DNA from: Aegicerativicinus sediminis
Lineage (GTDB): Bacteria; Bacteroidota; Bacteroidia; Flavobacteriales; Flavobacteriaceae
Assembly: GCF_015476115.1 (NCBI RefSeq)
Contig: NZ_CP064295.1
Location: forward strand, 3,156,001-3,220,000
Reading direction: 5' to 3'
Length of the DNA: 64,000 bases
Every line of letters begins with the position of its first letter. Positions within the stretch are counted from its first letter, which is position 1. The translations under genes were made by a program, and so were the position numbers. The notes beneath the pieces were generated by a model. The model ran no database searches and was not told the DNA's origin. It was given only the letters and a program-made list of their open reading frames with translations. Below, piece by piece: positions 23,897-34,000 of this stretch.

Positions 23897-26424
23897 TAAT
23901 CCTGTAACTGAGTTTGTTCTTGGTTAAGTTGATTATGACCAACCGATAGCATGTTAGCAAATAATCTATAAGCCCCACTAACTCCAGCAGGTAATTCTCT
24001 AAAGAAACTGAGACCAGTATAGATATAATTGCCTTTTCCGTATTTGGCGACCAATAAGGCGCCATCTGAAACTTTCTTTTCAGAGGAGTCTTTCATTTCT
24101 AAAAGTGGGGTAAACTCCTTAGACCATTCGTTTGGGAAGTAAAGTCCTCTCTCTTGTATCCAACCTTCAAAATCTTTTGAAGTTATTTTATTAGGGCTAG
24201 ACAGTATTTCATTTTCGGGATGCAACATGGTAACTGATGCATCTTCCTCAGTAACCCTATCTCTAGATATATTCAGTGAATAGGGTGCTAACTGCCCCGT
24301 TTTTAATCTAGAATTTGTATTGTATTGTACCACTAGATTGCCACCATTTTTAACATAGTCCAGCAATATTGGTTGTTTTGTTTCTAATTGATCAACTGTA
24401 TTATAGGCTCTTACTCCCATTACAATTGCATCAAAATGTGAAATGTTATCTGGGGTTATTTCATCAGGTTCTACCATAACTACATTATAGCCAATATTCC
24501 TTAAGGCTTCTGGTATCGCATCACCGGCTCCTTCTATGTAACCAATATTATGACCCCGTATTTCCAAATTCATTCGCACCAGTTTGGATTCAATAGGCAT
24601 AACTGCCATTTGTTTTGGAATATGATCGTAATCAATCTCTATTATTTGGTGGCTATAAACTATACCATTTGAAGTGAACTTTGGTGAGAAGGATACTTCA
24701 GAATCTTTATCGGGAGGTGTTATGGTTACCCTTATCTCTTTCGTTTCATTCTTTTCATTAAAAGATAATGGAATTGAAGATGGAGCCACTGTCCAATTTG
24801 AATTTAAATCAAAACTCAAATCACCAGAAATATTGGGCTTATGAGAAGTCACATTTATCGAAATTTCTTTTGAATCCTTAGTATTAAAGATTAGTACATT
24901 TTCAGAAACCTTAAGTGAAATTGCTGGAACGACTTCAAAGGGTTGATACACTTCACCCTTAACAGGGTCATTAAATTTATATACCACAGTACGCTCAAAT
25001 TCAATTGGTCTACCATCTATTACCATTTGAAATTGTAAGGTTGGTTTAACCGGAGTCTCGGGCTCACCTATAAAAGCATCATTTTCAGATTTGTATCTAC
25101 CTAATTTATGTTTTTCGGTTAACCAATAAGGAGCCGTCCAAAGTTGATCAATAGGTATAGTGATAGAGTCTTTAATCTCTATTCTCTTATTATTCGATAA
25201 TTGGATTGGTTTGGCTAAAATGGATTTGCCATTATGCTTTAATCCTGCTAAGCTTATTTCGGCACTTGACCGATTAATTACTTCGGTTGAAATTGTAATG
25301 GTTTCTCCTCTAGTTGCGGTTTCAGAATTTGCCGTAACTTCCAGGAATAATCCAGAACAGGCAGCTATTATATCCTTTATTTCCTGCAATTTAATCTCTT
25401 TCCAATGATGGTTTTTCAATTGATTTATGAGAAGGTAAGCATCCATCAATCTCGGAATTGATTTTGAGGGATCTTTAAAATCGAATTCGTTTTCTACTTC
25501 TTTAAGAATTTCACCAATTGCTTTACCACCTTCAACCCGGTTCCAACTGGTGTCAATCCCTTCAAAAACATTATTATTGGTAGGTTTGCTGCCTTTAAGT
25601 ATTTCTACATATTCAATCGATTCGCCTCTACTTCCTGTAACCCCAAAACCTTGAGATTTATGCATGCTTCGGCTTAATGCTGAAATTTCTGGGTTACTCA
25701 TTCCTTTTGAAGGATAAAAAGTTCCCAAATCCATACTCATCAATTTCGATTTGTCCGCTTTTTCGAAATTTTCCCTACTACCATAAAACCACCAACTCGT
25801 ATTAAAGAAAAGGCGTTTTGGCTGCCATAATCCAAATGTTTTTATTTGCTCAGGGTAGGCCTTAGGATCATTTGCTAAATCGAAGGCCTCAAAAGCAAGC
25901 ATCGCGGAGCTAGTATGATGACCGTGGGTAGTACCAGGACTTCTATGATCGAACCGGTTAATTATTACATCTGGTTGAAATTTTCTAATAGCTCTAACAA
26001 CATCACCCAATTCCTCACTTTTACTCCAAAATTTTAAGGTTTCATCTGGGTGTTTACTATATCCAAAATCATTGGCTAGTGTAAACATCTGTTTACCCCC
26101 ATCAATCTTTCTTGCCGCTAATAATTCTTGGGTTCGAATTAAGCCTAAAAGTTCGCTTAATTCAGGGCCTATCAAATTCTGCCCCCCGTCACCACGAGTC
26201 ATAGCAAGATAGGCTGTCTGGGCTTTAACATGATTAGAAAAATACGAAATCATGGTAGTGTTTTCGTCATCTGGATGTGCTGCCACGTACAGTACTGAAC
26301 CCAAAAAATTTAATTTTTTAATAGATTCGTAAATTTCTGAAGAGCTTGGCTTTAAAGGTTTTTGACCAAAAAATAATAGGGGAGTTAAGAGAAAAGAGAC
26401 TAACAATTTTCGTGAAATCCTCAT
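23896..26424 (-). CDS. exported PIG-L (LmbE-like) deacetylase with C-terminal extension
   Basis: An 842-residue exported protein (leader ending FFGQ). Residues about 38-260 form a PIG-L/LmbE zinc deacetylase with AAHPDDENTT, MTRGDGGQNL and HHTSSAML. The middle region (about 370-600) is beta-rich, with Ig-like segments. The C-terminal part, with FDAIVMGVRAYN and YGKGNYIYTGLSF, resembles the glutamine-amidotransferase-like fold of ThuA proteins. Such proteins remove N-acetyl groups from sugars or related compounds outside the cytoplasm. It is the first gene of an operon with a 36-aa membrane protein and a sodium symporter, so deacetylation and uptake are likely linked. Confidence 0.87.
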   Translation of the reverse strand: MRISRKLLVSFLLTPLLFFGQKPLKPSSSEIYESIKKLNFLGSVLYVAAHPDDENTTMISYFSNHVKAQTAYLAMTRGDGGQNLIGPELSELLGLIRTQELLAARKIDGGKQMFTLANDFGYSKHPDETLKFWSKSEELGDVVRAIRKFQPDVIINRFDHRSPGTTHGHHTSSAMLAFEAFDLANDPKAYPEQIKTFGLWQPKRLFFNTSWWFYGSRENFEKADKSKLMSMDLGTFYPSKGMSNPEISALSRSMHKSQGFGVTGSRGESIEYVEILKGSKPTNNNVFEGIDTSWNRVEGGKAIGEILKEVENEFDFKDPSKSIPRLMDAYLLINQLKNHHWKEIKLQEIKDIIAACSGLFLEVTANSETATRGETITISTEVINRSSAEISLAGLKHNGKSILAKPIQLSNNKRIEIKDSITIPIDQLWTAPYWLTEKHKLGRYKSENDAFIGEPETPVKPTLQFQMVIDGRPIEFERTVVYKFNDPVKGEVYQPFEVVPAISLKVSENVLIFNTKDSKEISINVTSHKPNISGDLSFDLNSNWTVAPSSIPLSFNEKNETKEIRVTITPPDKDSEVSFSPKFTSNGIVYSHQIIEIDYDHIPKQMAVMPIESKLVRMNLEIRGHNIGYIEGAGDAIPEALRNIGYNVVMVEPDEITPDNISHFDAIVMGVRAYNTVDQLETKQPILLDYVKNGGNLVVQYNTNSRLKTGQLAPYSLNISRDRVTEEDASVTMLHPENEILSSPNKITSKDFEGWIQERGLYFPNEWSKEFTPLLEMKDSSEKKVSDGALLVAKYGKGNYIYTGLSFFRELPAGVSGAYRLFANMLSVGHNQLNQEQTQLQD

Positions 26425-26445
26425 AAGCGGCGATTAGTTATGTCT

Positions 26446-26453
26446 CAAATATA
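26446..26453 (-). promoter_or_regulatory. -7 promoter box of the PIG-L operon
   Basis: On the minus strand TATATTTG matches the Bacteroidetes -7 consensus TAnnTTTG, about 22 nt upstream of the PIG-L start codon. No clear -33 box is seen at the usual distance. Confidence 0.5.
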
Positions 26454-26510
26454 ACAAACCATATAGGGCCACTAAGTATTTTAGATTTTCTTTAACGTTG
26501 ATTAGAGTTT

Positions 26511-27353
26511 CTAATTTGTTCCAATCGGTTTGTTATTTCTAGACCATTCACTCCAAGAACCAACATACAGATTTGGTATTCCAATTCCGGCGTGCTCTAG
26601 TGATAAAATGGTGTGACAAGCTGTTACCCCCGACCCGCAATGGATAGCAGTATTTTTGACAGAAGTGTTTCCTAATATGTCCGAATAATATTTATGCAAT
26701 TCCTTGGGGTCTCTGAATTTTCCGTCTGTATTTAGATTATTTTCTAAGGGTACATTTATAGCTCCAGGAATATGACCTGCAATTAGATCAATTGGTTCAG
26801 CTTTTCCATCAAATCTTTCAGATGAACGAACATCGATTACCTTATAATCAGCATTACTTCTAAATTTTTCAATCTCTTCTATATCTACCATTGGTAGATC
26901 CCATTTTGTTGTAGGATATACATTTTTTAAATTTTTCTCAACATGTGGGTTACTCGTTGTTCTAATTCCTGCAATTTCTGCAGCGGCTAAACCTCCATTT
27001 AATACAAACAAATTCTTATGCCCCAATGCTTTCATCATCCACCAGAATCTAGAAGCAGCATTGACGCCACCTTTATCATCATAGACGATTACTGTGGTTT
27101 GTGGATCGATTCCTAGGTCACCCAATAAGGTGCAAAATTCATTTATGGGCGGAAGTGGATGCCTTCCGCCATCTTTAGCATTTTCTGGAACTTTAGAAAG
27201 TTGTTTATCTAGGTCGACATATTGAGCTCCCTCAATATGTTTTTCCATATAGCGATTAAAACTTTGTGGACTACCACCAGCATCAATTATTGCAATATTG
27301 CTAGTATCTAGCAATTTTTTTAAATCATTAGCATCAATTAGGGGAGATGGCAT
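26511..27353 (-). CDS. 3-mercaptopyruvate/thiosulfate sulfurtransferase
   Basis: A 280-residue tandem rhodanese protein. The N-terminal inactive domain holds YDDKGGVNAASRFWW and the C-terminal catalytic domain holds the active-site loop CGSGVTACH with C239. The CGSGVT loop is typical of mercaptopyruvate sulfurtransferases (SseA group) rather than of classic thiosulfate rhodanese (CRKGVT). It moves sulfur from 3-mercaptopyruvate to an acceptor such as thioredoxin or cyanide. No signal peptide is present, so it is cytoplasmic. It is encoded alone, 42 nt from the small MscS gene. Confidence 0.92.
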   Translation of the reverse strand: MPSPLIDANDLKKLLDTSNIAIIDAGGSPQSFNRYMEKHIEGAQYVDLDKQLSKVPENAKDGGRHPLPPINEFCTLLGDLGIDPQTTVIVYDDKGGVNAASRFWWMMKALGHKNLFVLNGGLAAAEIAGIRTTSNPHVEKNLKNVYPTTKWDLPMVDIEEIEKFRSNADYKVIDVRSSERFDGKAEPIDLIAGHIPGAINVPLENNLNTDGKFRDPKELHKYYSDILGNTSVKNTAIHCGSGVTACHTILSLEHAGIGIPNLYVGSWSEWSRNNKPIGTN

Positions 27354-27394
27354 ATTTTTATCGTTTTAGTTTGAAAGATTAATAATTTCAAATA

Positions 27395-27937
27395 TTAAAT
27401 AAGGTCATCATCCTCATAAGGAAAATCTTCTATGGCATCTTTTTTTATAAGAGTTACTGCTTTTTGAAGAATCAAATTGTTAGGATATGTGATTAGGTTT
27501 CCATTATCCATTCGCAAATGAAGTTGAAATGCCCTTATGTCCTCAATAATTGCCTCTATGGGGTCATCCTTATCATGAATCATAATTTTATCTCCGACTT
27601 TATAAGGGAATGAAAAAAACATAATTATACCTGAAGTTATGTTGCTTAGAATGGACCAAATGGCGAAAAGGCCGATACCAATTACAGCAAAAATGGAAGA
27701 AAATATCAAACCTAAATCTTTTAGGTTTGCTCCAAAAATAAAAGCGCTTACGGCAAGAGCAATAATAATTAAAGTTGCAGTAACGTAGCGACATATCAAA
27801 TGGATGCGGGCTTCATTTATTCCACTTTTTCGCCCTATTTTTTTTATCAAACCATTCGTGATAAAACGAATAATAAGCAGTATAATAATAAGAATTACTA
27901 AGGAAATCCATTTGTACTGAAGTGGATTTAGATCCAT
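27395..27937 (-). CDS. small MscS-family mechanosensitive channel
   Basis: A 180-residue protein, near the lower limit for MscS-like channels. It has three hydrophobic helices (about 12-30, 50-70 and 75-105) and the beginning of the beta domain with FSFPYKVGDKIMIHDKDDP. The large C-terminal vestibule of full-length MscS is absent. The start is an ATG and both ends are clean, so it is a natural short form rather than a broken gene. Together with the 314-aa MscS and the MscL in this window it would protect against sudden osmotic drops. Confidence 0.87.
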   Translation of the reverse strand: MDLNPLQYKWISLVILIIILLIIRFITNGLIKKIGRKSGINEARIHLICRYVTATLIIIALAVSAFIFGANLKDLGLIFSSIFAVIGIGLFAIWSILSNITSGIIMFFSFPYKVGDKIMIHDKDDPIEAIIEDIRAFQLHLRMDNGNLITYPNNLILQKAVTLIKKDAIEDFPYEDDDLI

Positions 27938-28009
27938 AGAAAAATTACTTTTAAGTTAGACTGCTAAGATACTGCTACAATTACAAATATTGATGTTGCA
28001 AACTTTATT

Positions 28010-28600
28010 TTAGCTAACCAATTTGGTTAATTGGTCGTATAACTTTTCAGTTGGTAGACCAACTACGTTATTGTATGAGCCTTTTAATTGTTGGATTCCG
28101 ATATGTCCTATCCATTCTTGTATACCATAAGCTCCAGCTTTATCCATGGGATGGTAGGTATTAATGTAATACCAAATATCTTCGTCGTTGAGGTTTTTAA
28201 AAGTGACTTCTGTGTCTTCACTAAAACAAATTTGCTCCCCTACAATGGATAAACAGACAGATGAATACACATGATGGGTTTTTCCACTCATAGACTTTAG
28301 CATCGTATAAGCATCTTCTTTGGAAGTGGGTTTGCCGAGGGCATTACCTTCATGCCAAACGATGGTGTCGCAAGTAATTAGAATATCCATAACGCCAAGT
28401 TCCGCCAAAAAGGGTTTAGCTTTTAGCTTGCACAGAAATTCAGTTATATCACTACCGTTAAGTTCTGGAGGGTAGATTTCTTCTACCTCTTTTAATTTAA
28501 TGGTGAATTCTAAATCTAATTCTTCTAGAAATTTTTGTCTTCTTGGGGAGCCCGAAGCCAAGATAAGATTGTAAGGAGACAGTAATTGTTTTAATATCAT
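28010..28600 (-). CDS. maf: Maf-family nucleoside triphosphate pyrophosphatase
   Basis: A 196-residue Maf protein. The family signature appears at the start as LASGSPRRQKFLEEL (about 14-28), followed by CDTIVWHEGNALGKP and KAGAYGIQEWIG. Maf enzymes hydrolyse dTTP, UTP or modified nucleotides and are linked to control of septum formation. Overlap of 4 nt with the UbiA-family gene places it last in the DUF2520-KdsC-UbiA-Maf operon, an arrangement I recall as common in flavobacteria. Confidence 0.94.
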   Translation of the reverse strand: MILKQLLSPYNLILASGSPRRQKFLEELDLEFTIKLKEVEEIYPPELNGSDITEFLCKLKAKPFLAELGVMDILITCDTIVWHEGNALGKPTSKEDAYTMLKSMSGKTHHVYSSVCLSIVGEQICFSEDTEVTFKNLNDEDIWYYINTYHPMDKAGAYGIQEWIGHIGIQQLKGSYNNVVGLPTEKLYDQLTKLVS

Positions 28601-29514
28601 GCCTCCAAAATAACAAAAGGATATATGGCCATCGATAAAATTCCTGTCAACATAATAAGTTTATAGACTAAACTTAACTGTTGGTAATCCTTTTTGGTTT
28701 CTGCGGAAAAAGACTTAATTGCAGTAAAAATTAAAGGAGCAATAACCAATAATGCAAAGTAATATATCAACCATTGTTGTTTATAGACATAGGTTATTAA
28801 GTAATATACTACTACTAAGGTCGCAAGGATGTTAAGGACAAACAAGACCTTAGTTGCACGAGCCCTTCCTAACGCAACCGGCAAAGTATTCATACCTGCA
28901 TTATGATCACCTTCAATATCTTGTAAATCTTTAGCTATCTCCCTAAGAATAGTCATTATAAAGGCGAAAATTGAATAATCGACCAATATTTCAAAAAATG
29001 TTATTTGGGATGCCCGATTCATTTCGGTAACTACGGGTATCAAATCGAAAATCCCAACAATAAGTAATGATAGGGCAACCAATAGTGCTACTATAATATT
29101 TCCGATAAGCATGGTTTGCTTTAAATAGGTAGCGTATAAATATAGTAGGGCGGAGGAGATAACGAAAATTGCAAAAAAACCATTTCTACCAACTAAATAA
29201 GACAGGTAAAAACCTAATGCAACTCCAGTTAAATTAAAGATGATGAAAAGGTTGTATGCATTCTTTTCTGAAATCTTCTTTGTGGCTACAACATTTTTAT
29301 CGTGATTAATTTGGTCCGTTCCAACATCATTAATATCATTGATGATGTAGCCTGCCGCAGCAATAAATACTGTTGAAAGTATTAGTAGAAAAAGACCAAA
29401 TCCATTTAATGTTATTGTTGCTCCGAATGGTTCAAAAAGGCAGTATTTTATTAGTATTTGAACCAAGGCAATCATTAATAGGTTTTTCCATCTAATTAAC
29501 TTTAATAAAGACAT
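28597..29514 (-). CDS. UbiA-family prenyltransferase (geranylgeranylglycerol-phosphate synthase-like)
   Basis: A 305-residue polytopic prenyltransferase with eight or nine helices. The two aspartate-rich motifs for Mg-prenyl diphosphate are NDINDVGTDQINHDKN (about 60-75) and KDLQDIEGDHNAGMNTLP (about 190-207). Flavobacterial members of this group are commonly annotated as digeranylgeranylglyceryl-phosphate synthase-like, but the acceptor may differ (a quinone or lipid precursor). It overlaps maf by 4 nt and follows the KdsC-like gene by 34 nt. Confidence 0.88.
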   Translation of the reverse strand: MSLLKLIRWKNLLMIALVQILIKYCLFEPFGATITLNGFGLFLLILSTVFIAAAGYIINDINDVGTDQINHDKNVVATKKISEKNAYNLFIIFNLTGVALGFYLSYLVGRNGFFAIFVISSALLYLYATYLKQTMLIGNIIVALLVALSLLIVGIFDLIPVVTEMNRASQITFFEILVDYSIFAFIMTILREIAKDLQDIEGDHNAGMNTLPVALGRARATKVLFVLNILATLVVVYYLITYVYKQQWLIYYFALLVIAPLIFTAIKSFSAETKKDYQQLSLVYKLIMLTGILSMAIYPFVILEA

Positions 29515-29548
29515 TAGGATTGAGTATTAGGTTGATTAGTTAGTTGAT

Positions 29549-30079
29549 TTAAAAAGATTTGGCATCAAAATCACTATGCCATTTCCCTTGAACTTTTAAA
29601 ACTTGTTCAATAACATCTCTCACAGCCCCTCTTCCGCCATTTTTATGTGAAACGTACTTAGAGATAGATTTTATTTCTTGAACAGCATCTTGTGGGCAGC
29701 AGGGAAGTCCTACTTCTTTCATAACAGGATAATCCGGTACATCATCACCCATGTACAACACATTTTCAGGCCTAATTTCATAAATGTCTAAATACTCATT
29801 GAATTGCTCCATTTTATTGTGAGCCCCTAAATAAATATCGGTAATACCTAAATCGCGAAGTCTTACACGAACACCTTCATTGGTACCCCCAGAAATAATA
29901 CAAATATTAAAGCCGTTGAGCAGGGCTGTTTTCATAGCAAAACCATCCTTTACATGCATCGTTCTCAACAATTGTCCGTCTGTAGTTAATGTAACTGTGC
30001 CATCTGTGAGTACACCATCAACATCGAATATAAACGTTGTAATTTGCCCTAAATATTCCTTGTAGCTCTTATCTTCCAT
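29549..30079 (-). CDS. KdsC-like HAD phosphatase
   Basis: A 176-residue HAD-superfamily phosphatase of the KdsC type (3-deoxy-D-manno-octulosonate 8-phosphate phosphatase). Motif I is FDVDGVLTDG with the nucleophile and general-acid aspartates near 19 and 21, IISGG carries motif II, and GDDVPDYPVMKEVGLP is motif IV. As in KdsC there is no cap domain, so the native form is likely a tetramer. Its job would be to release KDO for lipopolysaccharide. It overlaps the DUF2520 gene by 11 nt. Confidence 0.93.
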   Translation of the reverse strand: MEDKSYKEYLGQITTFIFDVDGVLTDGTVTLTTDGQLLRTMHVKDGFAMKTALLNGFNICIISGGTNEGVRVRLRDLGITDIYLGAHNKMEQFNEYLDIYEIRPENVLYMGDDVPDYPVMKEVGLPCCPQDAVQEIKSISKYVSHKNGGRGAVRDVIEQVLKVQGKWHSDFDAKSF

Positions 30080-30827
30080 GTGTCGATTTTATAGACTTGG
30101 TGAGTAATTCATAAATTTCTATATGAAGTTCCTTTTCAAGATTTTTCAAATGCTTTTTAATTGTTTTTTTATCCCCTCTTATAGCAGGACCGGTTTGGGC
30201 TTGATAGGGTGAAAGGTACGAAACCTTCCTTGCAGTCTCCACGATTAACGGTTTCAACAATTCAAAATTGATGCTTTTTGAATCACTAATTTCATGAGCG
30301 ATTCGATATATATGATTAGTAAAATTATTGACGAAAACTGCGCATAAATGCAGGGTTTGACGTTGTTCTGTACTTATTCTATGATAGTCGCATCCAAGAG
30401 AATTGGCTAAATTAGCCAACATTTTAAAATCTTTCTTTTCTAGGGTTTCAATGCAAATAGGTACGGTTGAAAAATCTATATCATGATCTTTAGTGAATGT
30501 CTGAACAGGGTAAAACACTCCTCGTCGCAATTCTTTCGATAGATTATGTATACCAATACTTCCGGAGGTATGTACAACCAGCCGATTTTTAAAGGGTAAT
30601 TTATTAGAAAGGCCTGCAACCGCATCATCACTTACACAAATAATATATACGTCCGCTTCTTTTAAATCAGAAAGGGTATCTGTAATCTCTACTAAATTCT
30701 TAAAAGATTCAATTTTTTTAATAGATCTATTATACCATTGATTCACAGATATTTTTTTGCTTTTATTTAAAGCATTAAATAAATGATAGGCAACATTGCC
30801 AGCTCCTAGAAGACATACTGAAATCAC
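30069..30827 (-). CDS. Rossmann-like and DUF2520 domain protein
   Basis: A 252-residue protein with an N-terminal NADP-binding Rossmann domain (CLLGAGNVAYHLFNAL) and a C-terminal helical DUF2520 domain, the arrangement of pyrroline-5-carboxylate-reductase-like and F420-linked oxidoreductases. The start appears to be GTG; an ATG four bases upstream is out of frame. The C-terminal domain contains LCAVFVNNFTNHIYRIA. The reaction is unknown. It is the first gene of the KdsC-UbiA-Maf operon. Confidence 0.87.
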   Translation of the reverse strand: MISVCLLGAGNVAYHLFNALNKSKKISVNQWYNRSIKKIESFKNLVEITDTLSDLKEADVYIICVSDDAVAGLSNKLPFKNRLVVHTSGSIGIHNLSKELRRGVFYPVQTFTKDHDIDFSTVPICIETLEKKDFKMLANLANSLGCDYHRISTEQRQTLHLCAVFVNNFTNHIYRIAHEISDSKSINFELLKPLIVETARKVSYLSPYQAQTGPAIRGDKKTIKKHLKNLEKELHIEIYELLTKSIKSTHGR

Positions 30828-30986
30828 GCATCAAAAATAACTAAGTGCCATTTTTTATAAAAGATTTAGGGAAGTTATTTTCAGAAACTAAATAGGGATG
30901 TGACAAGAAATAAAAAAGAAATCTTAAAAATTCTATAATTGGTTAAATTATCAGGGATTCTAAGAAGGCTAGAAGTTTAAAAATCC

Positions 30987-30994
30987 TAAATTTG
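30987..30994 (+). promoter_or_regulatory. -7 promoter box of ccsBA
   Basis: TAAATTTG fits the Bacteroidetes TAnnTTTG element, 30 nt upstream of the ccsBA start codon. The -33 region is weak. Confidence 0.5.
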
Positions 30995-31024
30995 CAAACC
31001 TTTAAATTCTGAATTTTTCGGCCA

Positions 31025-34000
31025 ATGTCCTTTCAAAAAAAAGTTGCTGACATTCTTTTTTCAACTCGTTTAACTGCCATACTTTTTATCGTTTTTGCTG
31101 TTGCAATGGCAACAGGTACCATTTTGGATAGAAATATGGATACCAGTCCAACCCCTTACACAAATACATTAATCTATAATGCATGGTGGTTTGAGGCGAT
31201 AATGGTATTCTTCGTAATCAATTTTATAGGAAATATATACAGGTATAACCTTTTGAAACGCGAAAAGTGGGCAACATTTATACTTCATATATCCTTCATT
31301 TTTATATTGCTTGGAGCATTCGTTACTCGTTATTTTGGTTATGAGGGTATGATGGGGATTAGAGAAGGCGCTACTGAAAACATCTTTCTTTCCCGAGACG
31401 TTTATGTTACTGCCTACATTGATGGAGATTACGAAGTAGGTGGTCAACTTCAGCGTAGGGTAGTGCAGGAAAAAGTTGCCTTCTCTGAGCGATTAGATAA
31501 TGAGCTTTCAATTAAAACCGATTATAATGGGCAACCGGTAACTATTGATTTGGTGAAGTTTATAAAAGGTGCGGAAAAAGATATTGTACCTGATGATAAG
31601 GGAGAATCTTTTTTAAAACTTGTTGAAGCCGGTGATGGCCGACCTCATAACCATTTTTTAAAAGAAGGTGAAGTACAAAGTATTCATAACATATTGATTT
31701 CCTTGAACAACAAAGTTGAAGGAGCAATCAATATCTCTACAGATTCAACTGGTATTTACATCGATTCACCTTATGAAGGAACCTATATGACCATGGCAAC
31801 TGGTGCCAATGGTAAGTTGGTGAAAGATTCAATTCAACCCCTTTATTTAAGATCTCGATATGTAATTGGCAATATGCAACTTGTCTTCCCTAAACCAGTC
31901 GTTAAGGGAAAATTTGGTCTCGTTAAAAAAGCGACTATTCTGAAAGGTGATGAGGATGGTGCTGTGTTTAAGATTACAACTAAGGGAGAATCTAAGAATG
32001 TCATTGTCTTAGGTGGGCAATATTTAGAAAACCCTTTTGAAAATGTTGAGGTTGGCGGTTTAGACTTTGCGCTGAAGTATGGTGCCAAAACTTTAGAACT
32101 TCCTTTCAGTATTAAATTAAATGATTTTATTGCTGAACGTTATCCTGGTACAGAGGATAGCTTTTCCGCTTTTGCGAGCGAAGTAACTGTATATGATGAA
32201 GAAAAGGGAGATTACAATTACCGGATTTTCATGAATCATATATTAGACCATAGAGGTTATAGATTTTTTCAAGCAAGCTTTGATCCTGATGAATTAGGGA
32301 CTCGTTTATCCGTAAACCATGATTATTGGGGAACTTTTATTACCTACAGTGGCTATTTCATGCTCTATTTTGGTCTAATGTCCATATTGTTTTCTAAATT
32401 CTCTCGATTTGGGGAATTAAAGGTGAAGTTGGAAAAAGTGAAATCTAAGAAAGCCAAGCTTTTTAGTTTATTGCTGTTATTTAGTTTATTCACAACAACT
32501 ATACAAGCTCAAAATGCGGAAGATAACCATGACCATGAGGGACCACAGAAGCCAACCAAAGAACAGATAGATAGTATAATTGCGGCAAACATTGCTCCTA
32601 AAGAGCATTCAGATAAGTTTGGCAAACTCGTAGTTCAGGATTATAGTGGCCGAATGATGCCGATGAATACATTTGCTTCAGAAGTATTGAGAAAACTCTC
32701 TAAAAGTGATAGTTATCTGAATTTTGATGCCAACCAGGTGATGCTGTCCATGCAAGAAAGTCCATTGTTTTGGTACAATGTCCCAATTATTTATTTAAAG
32801 GCACGGAAAGACGATAGTCTTCGAAAAATTATTGGAGTTCCCAAGGAGGCTAAGTATGCATCGTTGACCGACTTCTTAGATGATAGAGGTAATTATAAAT
32901 TGGCGCCTTACCTTGAAGAAGCATATAGTGCATCGGTTCCCAATGCATTTCAAAAGGAATTTAAGGAAGCTGACCAGAGAGTAAATCTGTTATTCAGTAC
33001 GCTGAATGGGAGAACCCTCAAAATTTTCCCTATTCCTAATGATGACAATAATAAATGGATATCTCCTGTAGAATTTAAGGAAGGTGAGAATGCTAAAATA
33101 AACGATAGCCTTTATGGCAGTTTTATTAATAATAGTTTCAATTATTATTTATCTGAACTCTACAAAGCCAAACAGACAAAAGACTTTACTTCCCCAGAAC
33201 ATTTATTGGAAGGATTTAAACGCAACCAAGAAAAACAAGGTGCTGAGGTAATGCTCTCCGATAGAAAAGTAAATACCGAGATTCTCTATAATAAATATGA
33301 CATTTTCAAAAAACTATTTAGTTGGTATCTCTATGCAGGCAGTTTACTATTTGTTATTTTGATTGTTCAGATTTTCAAGGATAGAACTAAATGGGTTGAA
33401 TGGGCAATAAAGTTTTTGAAAATTGCAATCCTGATTCTATTTATTCTTCACACACTTGGCTTAATCGTTAGATGGTATATTTCTGGTCATGCTCCTTGGA
33501 GCGATGCTTACGAATCAATGATTTATGTTGCCTGGGCAACCATGTTTTTTGGTTTGGCATTTGGTAGAAAAAGTGAACTCACCATGGCATCCACCGCCTT
33601 TGTTACATCAATGATTTTGATGGTTGCGCATTGGAATTGGATGGATCCTGCTATAGCTAACCTTCAACCGGTTTTAGATAGTTATTGGTTAATGATTCAC
33701 GTAGCGGTAATTGTAGCTAGTTATGGTCCTTTCACGCTTGGAATGGTGCTTGGTGTAACCTCCTTGTTACTTATGATTTTAACGAATTCCAAAAACCGAA
33801 AGAAAATGGGTTTAAATATCCAAGAATTGACCATCATTAATGAAATGGCTTTAACCGTAGGTTTGGTAATGCTAACCATTGGCAATTTTCTTGGAGGAAT
33901 GTGGGCAAATGAAAGTTGGGGACGTTATTGGGGATGGGATCCTAAAGAGACATGGGCATTAATCAGTATTATGATTTACGCTTTTGTAATTCACATGAGA